Assembly: GCA_035310145.1 (NCBI GenBank)
Contig: DATGEL010000016.1
Location: forward strand, 1-43,758
DNA length: 43,758 nt
Origin: Dehalococcoidia bacterium
GTDB taxonomy: Bacteria > Chloroflexota > Dehalococcoidia > CAUJGQ01
Direction of reading: 5' to 3'
The notes under the pieces are model-generated. The model made no database searches, was not told where the DNA came from, and saw nothing but the letters and a program-made list of their open reading frames with translations. Numbering within the stretch: the first letter of the stretch is position 1; every line of letters starts with the position of its first letter. The translations under genes were made by a program, and so were the position numbers. Of the stretch, positions 18,095 to 25,160 are shown piece after piece.

Positions 18095-18832
18095 ATGAGC
18101 GAATCCGTCGCGCTTACCTTTCTCGGCACGGGCAACTTCAACGCCCAGGGGCGCTACTGGAACAGCTTCCTGATCGGCCGGCGCGTGCTGGTCGAACCCT
18201 CGCCGATTGCGCTGGCGAACCTCTTCCGCGCCGGCGTCGATGCGACCGAGATCGACGTGATTTTTCTCAGCCACTTCCACGCCGACCACAGCTTCGGCTG
18301 GCCCTTCCTGCTGCTCAACCAGGCCGGCCGCCGCAGGTCGCCGCTGTGGGTTGTCGGCCCGCCCGGCCTGCAGGCCTTCCTGGAAGAGATGACGCACGCC
18401 GGCAGGCTGGACCACCTCGTGGCGATGTCCTTCCAGCGCGGCGGCGGCTTTCCGCTGCACTACGTCGAGGCCGACGAGCGCGAGCAGGCGGCTGGCGACA
18501 TTCGCTTCCGCGCCGTGCGCGTGGAGCACGACCCGGCGCTCGACTGTTTCGGCTACCTGATTCAGCAGGGCAGCCGCAGCATCGGCTATTCTGGCGACAC
18601 GATTCTCTGTGACGGCCTGCGCCGCATCGCCGCCGGCGCCGATGCGCTGGTGCTGGAGTGCAACCAGGCGCACGGCCAGCCGCGGGTACACATGTCGCTG
18701 GAGCGCGTGCGTGCGCTGCGCGACGAGTTCCCGGCGCTGCCCTTTGTGCTCACGCACATGGGCGCCGATGTGACCGATCCGAGCATCCCGAACGTGCGCC
18801 TGCCGAACGACCTGGAGACGGTGAGGCTCTGA
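18095..18832 (+). CDS. metallo-beta-lactamase fold hydrolase, RNase Z-like
   Basis: This 245-residue protein begins with the strand ALTFLGTGNFNAQGRYWNS, as in RNase Z and related phosphodiesterases. It carries the zinc motif HFHADH with His60, His62, Asp64 and His65. Further metal ligands follow in VEHDPALDCFGY, GYSGDT (Asp) and VLTHMGAD (His). This ligand order fits the MBL superfamily binding two zinc ions. RNase Z itself is usually about 300 residues with an exosite insertion; that insertion is not evident, so this may be another hydrolase of phosphodiesters, cyclic nucleotides or lactones. It stands alone between the exporter and MFS genes. Start ATG 18095 has AGAGGG upstream. Confidence 0.85.
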   Translation: MSESVALTFLGTGNFNAQGRYWNSFLIGRRVLVEPSPIALANLFRAGVDATEIDVIFLSHFHADHSFGWPFLLLNQAGRRRSPLWVVGPPGLQAFLEEMTHAGRLDHLVAMSFQRGGGFPLHYVEADEREQAAGDIRFRAVRVEHDPALDCFGYLIQQGSRSIGYSGDTILCDGLRRIAAGADALVLECNQAHGQPRVHMSLERVRALRDEFPALPFVLTHMGADVTDPSIPNVRLPNDLETVRL

Positions 18833-18978
18833 GCGAGCGACCATGGTCGCCGGGGGATTCCAGCCGCAACCCGCCGAAATCCGCGAGAAATCGCAGCAAT
18901 ATCACGCCGATCTGACGGTTTCGGCGGGATCCGGGCAGTCGATCTGTGATACACCTCTGCTAACACGGAGAGGTTCGC

Positions 18979-20610
18979 ATGATCGATGTAGCCCCGACGA
19001 CCAACCGCGCCCGCCTGGTGATCATGTCGGGCGTGATGCTCGGCCTGCTGCTCTCGGCGCTCGATCAGACGATCGTCAGCACCGCGATGCCGCGGATCAT
19101 CGCCGACCTCGGCGGGCTGTCGTACTACTCCTGGGTCTTCACCGCCTACCTGCTCACGAGCACCGCCGCCGTGCCGATCTTCGGCAAGCTCTCCGATGTC
19201 TACGGCCGCAAGCCGTTCTACATGGCGGGCATTGTGCTCTTTCTCGCCTCCTCCGCGCTCTGCGGCCTCGCCCAGAACATGCCCGAGCTGGTGCTCTTTC
19301 GCGCAATCCAGGGCGTCGGCGGCGGCGTGATGATGGCCAACGCCTTCGCCATCATCGGCGACGTCTTCCCGCCCGCCGAACGCGGCAAGTGGCAGGGTCT
19401 GACCAGCGCGATGTTCGGCTTCGCCTCGGTCGTCGGTCCGACACTCGGCGGCTACCTCACCGACAGCTTCACCTGGCGCTGGGTGTTTTACGTCAATCTG
19501 CCGGTGGGCGTGATCGCGCTGGTCGTGCTCTGGTTCACGCTCCCCTGGCGGCGGCGCCTGGGCGTGCAGCACGCGATCGACTATCTCGGCGTGGCCACGC
19601 TGCTCGCCGGCGTCGTGCCGATGCTGCTCGCCTTCGTCTGGGTCGGGGATCAGTTCGCCTGGTTCGCGCCGCAGTTTTTCGGCCTGCTGATCGCCTCGCT
19701 GGCGCTGCTCGTCGCCTTCGTGCTGATCGAGCGCCGCGCGGCCGAGCCGATCCTGCCGCCGCAGCTCTTCCGCAATCGCACCTTCGTCAGCGGCGCGGTG
19801 ATCATGTTCTTCTCCGGCATGGCGATGTTCGGCGCTACGGTTTACATGCCGCTGTTCATGGTTACCGTGCGCAACGCCTCTGCCACGCGCGCCGGCCTCA
19901 CCGTGATTCCGATGACGCTGAGCATTGTCCTGGCCAGTGTCATCTCCGGCCAGCTGGTCTCGCGCACGGGGCGCTACCGCTATCTGATCATCGGCGGCGC
20001 CCTGGCGATGATGGTGGGGACCTTCCTGCTCTCCACGCTCGGCGTCGACACGCAAACGATCGTGATCTACCTGTTCATGGTCGTGGTGGGCGCGGGCGTC
20101 GGCTTGAGCATGCCGATCATCACGATCGTGGTGCAAAACGCGCTGCCGTACCGCGTGCTTGGCACGGTCACCTCGGCCACGCAGTTCTTCCGCTCGATCG
20201 GATCGACGATCGGCGTGGCGATCTTTGGCAGCATCCTTACCACGCGGCTTGGCAGCGAAATCCCCAACCGGCTGCCGCTGGAAGTGAAGTCATCGCTTCC
20301 CGCCACCAGCCTGAAGACGGTTCAGGATCCAAAAGTCTTGCTCTCGCCGGTGGGCGGCGATCAACTGCTCGCCGCCTTTCGGCCGCTCGGGCAGGACGCC
20401 AACCGCCTGCTCGGCGCCACCACCGAGGCCATGCGCCACGCCTTCGCCGCCTCGCTGAGCGATGTCTTCCTGATCGGCGGCGCCGTGGCGATCATCGCCT
20501 TCCTGGCCACCTTCACCATGGAGGAAGTGCCGTTGCGCAGCGGCCACATCATCGATGACGAGGACGAGGCGCCGGACGGCATGGCTATGGCGGCGGCGGC
20601 GAGCCACTGA
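18979..20610 (+). CDS. MFS transporter, DHA2 (EmrB/QacA) family drug exporter
   Basis: This 543-residue protein has about 14 membrane helices. It carries the DHA2 signature LLSALDQTIVSTAMPRI in helix 1, the MFS loop-2/3 motif GKLSDVYGRKPFY and the motif-C region GPTLGGYL of proton antiporters in helix 5. A second inner loop separates helices 6 and 7 (ERRAAEPILPPQLF). DHA2 exporters expel hydrophobic and cationic drugs in exchange for protons. The C-terminal loop between helices 13 and 14 is unusually long (about 440-500), which is common in the family. ATG 18979 has CGGAGAGG upstream. No TetR or MarR regulator lies beside it, unlike many such genes. Confidence 0.93.
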   Translation: MIDVAPTTNRARLVIMSGVMLGLLLSALDQTIVSTAMPRIIADLGGLSYYSWVFTAYLLTSTAAVPIFGKLSDVYGRKPFYMAGIVLFLASSALCGLAQNMPELVLFRAIQGVGGGVMMANAFAIIGDVFPPAERGKWQGLTSAMFGFASVVGPTLGGYLTDSFTWRWVFYVNLPVGVIALVVLWFTLPWRRRLGVQHAIDYLGVATLLAGVVPMLLAFVWVGDQFAWFAPQFFGLLIASLALLVAFVLIERRAAEPILPPQLFRNRTFVSGAVIMFFSGMAMFGATVYMPLFMVTVRNASATRAGLTVIPMTLSIVLASVISGQLVSRTGRYRYLIIGGALAMMVGTFLLSTLGVDTQTIVIYLFMVVVGAGVGLSMPIITIVVQNALPYRVLGTVTSATQFFRSIGSTIGVAIFGSILTTRLGSEIPNRLPLEVKSSLPATSLKTVQDPKVLLSPVGGDQLLAAFRPLGQDANRLLGATTEAMRHAFAASLSDVFLIGGAVAIIAFLATFTMEEVPLRSGHIIDDEDEAPDGMAMAAAASH

Positions 20611-20840
20611 CCCGACCGAGGCAATCGCGTAGCGTCCCTCGTATGCTGGACCCGATGCGCCGGCATCGCCACGGCGACGGCCTGCGCCGGACCCTGGCGA
20701 TGGTGGCGTCACCGCTGCGACGCGGACGCTGGTTTAGGTTCGAGGCGGTGCGGGCGCAGCGGGCGATAGGCTGGCCGGCGACGCAGGATATCATGCCGGC
20801 GTGCACTGCAGAGCAGCATCGCCCTTGAGAAGGCAAGCCG

Positions 20841-21563
20841 ATGCCGCGCAACGAACAACGCCGCCAGAAGTCGCTGCAAAAGCACGCCGCCAGGCGCAAG
20901 GCGAAGCGCCACGCCCTCGCCGTGGGCGGCCAGCCGGGCGGTCTGCGCGGTGAGCTGCGCGCTGCCGCCCACTGGCCGCTGGAGGAATGCCTGATCACGC
21001 GCGACTGGCAGAAGCCGGGCGAGATCGTGCAGCTCGCCGTGGCACGGCGGGCGCCGGACGGCGGCATCGGCGCGGCCGTGTTTCTGATCGACCTCGGCTG
21101 CCTGGGCGTGAAGAGCGCAACGGTCGCGCGCTTCGACTCGCTCGGTCAGTACCAGGCCGAGCTGCGCGCCGACCTGGCGGCGATGCAGCCGATGAAAGCG
21201 ATCGGCCTCGACCTCGCTGCGAAGATCGTGCGGGAGGCCGTGGCCTATGCCCGCGGCCTGGGCTTCAGTCCCGACAAGGACTACTACGACGCGGCGCTGC
21301 TGCTGGGCGGCGCCGAGCCGGAACGGGCTGCGGAGCGCGTGCCGCTGGGCGGCGAGGACGGCAAGCCGCTCTACATCGTGGGCGCCTACGACAACCCGAC
21401 GGCGGTCATAACCCGCCTGAACCGCGCGGTGGGGGAAGGCAACTACACCATCGTCTCGCCGCTGGCGTCGCTCCCCGGCTACGATCTCGGCGACGGGGAT
21501 GACGACGGTGAAGCAGACGCGATCGAAGCGGAGTTCGAGCGTCGCGACAGCGACGACGCCTGA
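20841..21563 (+). CDS. conserved hypothetical protein
   Basis: This 240-residue protein opens with a strongly basic segment (MPRNEQRRQKSLQKHAARRKAKRHA). It continues WPLEECLITRDWQKPGEIVQLAVARR, AAVFLIDLGCLGVKSA and AAKIVREAVAYARGLGFSPDKDYYDA, ending in an acidic tail (DLGDGDDDGEADAIEAEF). I have seen the W-P-L-x-E-C and DxxCLGVK pattern in unnamed bacterial proteins often found near pRiA4b ORF-3-type genes, but no function is established and I assign none. The basic N-terminus could bind nucleic acid or ribosomes. GAGAAGG precedes the ATG at 20841. It converges with the toxin gene six bases downstream. The 230 bases before it hold no gene, only a possible -10, TATCAT. Confidence 0.7.
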   Translation: MPRNEQRRQKSLQKHAARRKAKRHALAVGGQPGGLRGELRAAAHWPLEECLITRDWQKPGEIVQLAVARRAPDGGIGAAVFLIDLGCLGVKSATVARFDSLGQYQAELRADLAAMQPMKAIGLDLAAKIVREAVAYARGLGFSPDKDYYDAALLLGGAEPERAAERVPLGGEDGKPLYIVGAYDNPTAVITRLNRAVGEGNYTIVSPLASLPGYDLGDGDDDGEADAIEAEFERRDSDDA

Positions 21564-21569
21564 GCGCGC

Positions 21570-21989
21570 TCAGGCCGGAGAACCGGGATCGCGCCGCGCC
21601 ACGCCGGGCAGCCGGTCGAAGTCTCGATCGAAGGTGTACAGCTCGCCCGAGCCGGCGCGGATCGCCTTCGCGGCGAGCAGTGCATCGACGAAGTCCACGT
21701 GGCGATCGCGGTAGAAGACGAGCGCCATCTGCAGCGCCTGTTTGTCCCCGTTTTCAACCCCGTCGAGATCGAGGATTGGATCGAGATAGTCATGAATCTG
21801 CACGCGCGTCGCGCGGTAAAAGGTGGTCAAGGTCCAGATCACTTCAGCCAGCACGACGTCTTCGAGCAGAACCCGCTCTTCACCTGATGCCACGCGCTCA
21901 AAAAGGGCAATGGCGCGAACAGCCAGCTGCGGGGCATCGTTGACCAGATAGCGGAGGATAGTGTTCGAGTCGATCCGCAAAGCCGGCAT
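21570..21989 (-). CDS. vapC: PIN-domain ribonuclease toxin (VapC family)
   Basis: This 139-residue protein has the PIN-domain pattern: RIDSNTILRYLVND with Asp7, VVLAEVIWTL with Glu49, DFVDALLAAKA with Asp102 (or Asp99), and TFDRDFDRL with Asp121 and Asp123. These acidic residues bind Mg2+ or Mn2+ in a ribonuclease that typically cuts tRNA or rRNA when free of antitoxin. The start ATG shares its first base with the antitoxin stop codon (TGATG at 21991-21987), so the pair is translationally coupled in antitoxin-first order. The active site looks complete. The natural RNA target cannot be told from sequence. Confidence 0.88.
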   Translation of the reverse strand: MPALRIDSNTILRYLVNDAPQLAVRAIALFERVASGEERVLLEDVVLAEVIWTLTTFYRATRVQIHDYLDPILDLDGVENGDKQALQMALVFYRDRHVDFVDALLAAKAIRAGSGELYTFDRDFDRLPGVARRDPGSPA

Positions 21990-22252
21990 CAGTCATCGAG
22001 TCCGCGGCTGACCACATGTTCAGCAACTTCTCGGCGATACTGCTCGCGAACCGCTGCCATTCCCGGCCACGGGCGATCACTCTTAATGATGCCCGCCAGC
22101 TCGCGCACGTCGCGATGACGCACCGGGTGGGCGATGGCCTTGCCGTCTTCGACGTAGAAGACGAGCTGGTCGCCTTTGCGCAGGCCGAGCGCCTCGCGGA
22201 TCTCCTTCGGAATCGTGACCTGACCCTTTGAGGTAATCGTCGCCGTGGACAT
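21989..22252 (-). CDS. vapB: AbrB/MazE-like antitoxin of the PIN toxin
   Basis: This 87-residue protein has an N-terminal swapped-hairpin DNA-binding domain, MSTATITSKGQVTIPKEIREALGLRKGDQLVF, the SpoVT/AbrB signature. It has a C-terminal part (GIIKSDRPWPGMAAVREQYRREVAEHVV) that probably wraps the toxin. It neutralises the PIN RNase and represses its own promoter with it. The ATG at 22252 is chosen because GGGGAG lies upstream and the AbrB domain begins immediately. An 8-base palindrome in its leader overlaps the likely -10, consistent with autorepression. Confidence 0.88.
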   Translation of the reverse strand: MSTATITSKGQVTIPKEIREALGLRKGDQLVFYVEDGKAIAHPVRHRDVRELAGIIKSDRPWPGMAAVREQYRREVAEHVVSRGLDD

Positions 22253-22272
22253 GATACTGCTCCCCATTGCTG

Positions 22273-22299
22273 CCTTACTTTCGCATTGAAGTAAGGATA
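22273..22299 (-). promoter_or_regulatory. palindromic operator and -10 of the vapBC-like operon
   Basis: CCTTACTT (22273-22280) and AAGTAAGG (22289-22296) are perfect 8-base arms with an 8-base spacer. A partial third copy, GGTAAGG, lies at 22309-22315. On the minus strand TATCCT (22299-22294) overlaps one arm and could be the -10. This AT-rich dyad stands out from the surrounding GC-rich DNA and fits an AbrB-type antitoxin binding site. Confidence 0.6.
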
Positions 22300-22330
22300 G
22301 CATGGGAGGTAAGGCGACGCGCGGCCGTGC

Positions 22331-23080
22331 TCAACCGTGGCGCAGCAGCGATTCGGCCTCCCTGAGGTCCGCGGGCGTGTCCACGTCCAGCCAGAAGGCG
22401 CCGCTCAGGTCTACCGCGTGAAACGGCTGCCGCGCCGCCACGCGCGTCATGATCGCGCTCAGCTCTGAGTCGACGCCGAGCTCGTCAATCACGGCAAACA
22501 CGTCCGGGTGGCAGCGAAAGATACCCGTGTCGATCCCGTCCCAACGGCGCAGCCGCTTGCCGAACGCCGCGACCAGGCCGTCCGGTCGCAACCGCACCCG
22601 GGTCGCGTCGGTCAGACGCGACGCCGGCAGCGGTCCCCGATCCACGCCGATGGCGAAGCGCTGTTCCGCGCCGAGCATGCGGCGGATCGCCTCCACACTC
22701 AGCAGGTGGTCGGCCATCAGCAGCAGAAAGGGCGCCTGAGCAACGGCGGCGCGGGCCGCGGCAAGCGAACTGCCGTTCGGCAAACGGTAGTCCGGATTCC
22801 AGACAACATGCAGCGACGGGCCGCCTGGCCCAAGGCCGGCAAGCGCCGCCTCGATTTCGGCGCCGCGGTAGCCGAGCACGACATACGCTTGGTGTACGCC
22901 GGCCTGCGCGAGCGCTTCCAGGGTGTAGGCGAGCAGCGGCCGGCCCAGGACGGGCGCCAGCGCCTTGGGCGCGCCGCCGCCCGCGCCGCCGAGGCGCGAG
23001 CCAAGTCCAGCGGCCAGGATCACGGCTGGAAGCGCGGGCTGCGGCGGGTCAAGCGGCGCCGGGGCGGATTCGGCCTTCAC
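22331..23080 (-). CDS. sugar/inositol-phosphate nucleotidyltransferase (CTP:inositol-1-phosphate cytidylyltransferase-like)
   Basis: This 249-residue protein has the nucleotidyltransferase core: PAVILAAGLGSRLGG (from residue 18), Lys39 in APKALAPVLGRPLL, then NGSSLAAAR and LLLMADHLL with Asp124 as metal ligand, and GIDTGIFRC. The combination of NGxS and MADHL resembles the cytidylyltransferase domain that activates inositol-1-phosphate for di-myo-inositol-phosphate or phosphoinositide synthesis. MobA- or GlmU-type enzymes usually have GD at the Asp position. It lacks the fused membrane CDP-alcohol transferase of the archaeal enzyme and none is adjacent. Other sugar-phosphate substrates are possible. 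The start GTG at 23080 has no ribosome site, but TATACT ends seven bases upstream, suggesting a leaderless mRNA. Confidence 0.75.
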   Translation of the reverse strand: MKAESAPAPLDPPQPALPAVILAAGLGSRLGGAGGGAPKALAPVLGRPLLAYTLEALAQAGVHQAYVVLGYRGAEIEAALAGLGPGGPSLHVVWNPDYRLPNGSSLAAARAAVAQAPFLLLMADHLLSVEAIRRMLGAEQRFAIGVDRGPLPASRLTDATRVRLRPDGLVAAFGKRLRRWDGIDTGIFRCHPDVFAVIDELGVDSELSAIMTRVAARQPFHAVDLSGAFWLDVDTPADLREAESLLRHG

Positions 23081-23087
23081 ACGAGCC

Positions 23088-23093
23088 AGTATA
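23088..23093 (-). promoter_or_regulatory. -10 TATACT placed for a leaderless transcript
   Basis: On the minus strand TATACT ends at 23088 and the nucleotidyltransferase GTG begins at 23080, seven bases on, where transcription itself should start. There is no Shine-Dalgarno sequence in between, and the -35 is poor (TGCCCC). Confidence 0.45.
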
Positions 23094-23176
23094 GCGGCAG
23101 TCCGCGCGCCGGGGCAGGCCGGGCGAGAACCCAGAGCGTCCGGCCCCGGTCTCGATCCTGCGCTCGGTGCCTGCCG

Positions 23177-23659
23177 CTAGAGCACGCATTGCCCCGTGGT
23201 CGTGTCGAAGAAGAAGCCGGGCGGGCAGACGCCGGAGGCGTTCCCGGTGATTGGCACGCAGCCGTTCACCGACAGGCTGAAGGCGAATCCGAGCGGGCAG
23301 ACACCCGAGCTCACGGTTCCCGCTGGCCCCTGCGGTCCCTGAGGCCCGGCCGGGCCCTGCAGCCCTTGCGGCCCCTGCGGACCTTGCGGCCCCTGCGGTC
23401 CGGCCGCGCCTGCTGGGCCTGCCGGACCGGCCGGCCCCTCCATATTGACGTCGTACTCCGTTTGGTTCTCCGCGCAGGCGAAACCGCTCTGGGCGACACT
23501 CAGCGCCTGCGTCGAGTTGTCCGCGCACATGCGCAGCGTGCCGGCGTTGCCGCCGCTCTGCGCGTGCACAAAGCTCAGCGCCGCGAACACGGCCAGCACT
23601 ACCACCACGGCGCCCCAGCCCATCCGCTCGAGCGTCGTCACCGAGCGACTGCGAAACAT
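23177..23659 (-). CDS. collagen-like repeat membrane protein
   Basis: This 160-residue protein has a short basic cytoplasmic start, one hydrophobic helix (about 15-33) that anchors it or serves as an uncleaved signal, a first Cys-containing segment (Cys45, Cys62), then 13 uninterrupted Gly-X-Y triplets (residues 75-113) rich in GPQ and GPA. The end is a Cys-patterned domain with two similar units, [14 protein letters not shown] and [17 protein letters not shown] runs form collagen triple helices, so an extracellular trimer stalk with disulfide-stabilised ends is likely. RBS GGAGG precedes the ATG. Bacterial collagen-like proteins act in adhesion or surface structure; the partner here is unknown. 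Confidence 0.8.
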   Translation of the reverse strand: MFRSRSVTTLERMGWGAVVVVLAVFAALSFVHAQSGGNAGTLRMCADNSTQALSVAQSGFACAENQTEYDVNMEGPAGPAGPAGAAGPQGPQGPQGPQGLQGPAGPQGPQGPAGTVSSGVCPLGFAFSLSVNGCVPITGNASGVCPPGFFFDTTTGQCVL

Positions 23660-23824
23660 ACGTCACCTCCGCGCGCGGAAGTGTACGCGCGCCGCGCGGC
23701 GGCGGCCTGAGGGTTTTCTCAGCAAACGGATTGTTTCCCATTGCGAATTCGCCCGCTCGGTGCTTGTCTGGCGTCGCGGGACGGCTTGCGGCCCAGGGAA
23801 ACCTTCGGTCGGTTGCGAGGATGC

Positions 23825-24474
23825 CTATTCGCCGGAGGCCAGCGCCTGATTCAGGCGGTCATGGACGGCATCGCGCGCCTGGCAGCTCTGGGGCGAGGCG
23901 AGGCTGAGGCAGAGCGCGGCATCGTCGATGTAGGCGGTGTAGAGCAAGAACACCTGCTGGCTGCAGTCCGTGCTTGCACCGAGCAGCAGGGCGTTCGTGG
24001 CCGCGACTCGATCGGTAAGCGGTGCGCCGCTTCGCTTTCGATCGTTGCGGCCGTGGTCAGGTTAGCGCGGATGCGGCCGACGGAGCAGGCGGACAGCGAT
24101 GTAGATGTGCCGCCAGAACCGCTGCCGACCCGGCCGGCGATGCTCTTCACCAGCGCAAAGGCACCGATCAGCACCAGGATCGCCACGCCGATGCGCAGCG
24201 GCAGCCGCTCGAACGCATGAGTCTGAGCCGCCGAACGTCGCGGCCGGCGAGAGACGATGACCGGCTGCGGCCGGCTCGCCGTGCCGGCGCCGCCGAATAC
24301 GGCCGGCGTGCTGCCTCCCGCACGCTGTGCCCATTGCGCACAAGAGATCGCGACGGGGTGGCGCTCGCCGCAGAAGGCGCACGCTTCGAGCGAAGCCTCG
24401 CCGGCAGCTACCGTCGGCTCGGGTGGGCAGTCGCCGTCATGCCGCGTGCCGCAACGTGCGCAGAGTTCGGCCAT
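23825..24474 (-). CDS. zinc-ribbon membrane protein with frameshift near 24017
   Basis: The first frame, from ATG 24474, encodes two Cys/His clusters ([12 protein letters not shown], residues 5-16; [14 protein letters not shown], 32-45), a basic linker, one membrane helix (about 94-112) and an outer part with [24 protein letters not shown]. After Leu153 this frame turns into low-complexity Arg/Ser/Pro residues and stops at 23851. The frame reached by dropping two bases (or adding one) near 24017 continues naturally as [34 protein letters not shown] and [19 protein letters not shown], stopping at 23825. The restored protein has about 216 residues with paired cysteines outside. The break may be a true mutation, a base-call error or recoding; there is no clear slippery heptamer. 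It is divergent from the ApbE operon. Confidence 0.6.
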
Positions 24475-24716
24475 CTGCAACCTTCCGCTCACTCGCCGTC
24501 TCGGTATCGTAGCAGCCCGCCGGCAACGGCCGGGGCGGGGCATACGCCGGCGCCCGATCGCCGCGGCCACCAACATCATTGGACCTGAATGAGAACGGGA
24601 TGTGGGCTTTCGCATCAAGGCCCAATCTCGGCCCAACGCCCGGCTCGTAGCCTGAAGGCAGTGGCGAAGGCGCGAACCGCGCCCACCGCACGCCAGCATG
24701 AGCATGAGGTGAACCC

Positions 24717-25145
24717 ATGGCAGAGCAGATGAAGACTCGCACGCAGCGCACGGCGCTGCTGAGGAAGCGGGCCACGGCGGCGAGCTTCGGTGTGTTGGCC
24801 GGCGCGTTTGCGCTGGTGGCCGTCTCGACGCAGCACCGAGGCCAAGCCGCCTCCTCCGCCGTCGATGCAGTGGCGAGCGCCGCGGCCGGCCAGTCAACGG
24901 CGGCAACGCTCGCCGAGTCGGAAGTTCCCGCACAAGCCGCCGCGACCGCGGCAACGACATCACCGGCCGCCAGCGCATCCGCCGGGTCCGATGAGACCCG
25001 GGCCACCACGGCAACACCCGCGTCGACTCCGGTGATCGCCGCATCCGCCGCGCAGACGCCGACTACGCAGTCGCCGGCCAGCACCGGCGGCAGGAATGTG
25101 GCCGCCGGCACGTCCAGCAGCCATGCCGCCACGCGCCAGTCGTAG
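24717..25145 (+). CDS. Ala/Ser/Thr-rich membrane-anchored protein, first gene of the ApbE operon
   Basis: This 142-residue protein has a basic N-terminus (KTRTQRTALLRKR), one membrane helix (about 19-37) and an outer tail of about 100 residues made almost only of Ala, Ser, Thr, Pro, Gln and Gly. There is no folded domain I can name. ApbE starts 15 bases downstream and the cytochrome-like gene overlaps ApbE, so the three form one operon. In ApbE operons this position usually holds the FMN-binding protein that ApbE flavinylates. No FMN-bind domain is present and the canonical D-x-x-S/T-G-A-T attachment motif is absent; the nearest string is DETRATT. The tail could be a flexible linker or glycosylated. 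GAGGTG precedes the ATG. Confidence 0.65.
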   Translation: MAEQMKTRTQRTALLRKRATAASFGVLAGAFALVAVSTQHRGQAASSAVDAVASAAAGQSTAATLAESEVPAQAAATAATTSPAASASAGSDETRATTATPASTPVIAASAAQTPTTQSPASTGGRNVAAGTSSSHAATRQS

Positions 25146-25160
25146 CCAGGAGCAGCAGCA

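Noticed and set aside
22331-23080. MobA (molybdenum cofactor guanylyltransferase) assignment
   Set aside because: MADHL and NGxS fit inositol/sugar-phosphate cytidylyltransferases better; no molybdenum-cofactor genes are nearby.
23318-23437. Short tandem repeats that might be taken for a CRISPR-like array
   Set aside because: The periodicity is nine bases and translates to collagen Gly-X-Y triplets; there are no spacers.
25002-25024. DETRATT in the anchored protein as an FMN attachment motif
   Set aside because: It lacks the S/T-G-A-T core needed by ApbE, and the sequence is low complexity, where such strings arise by chance.
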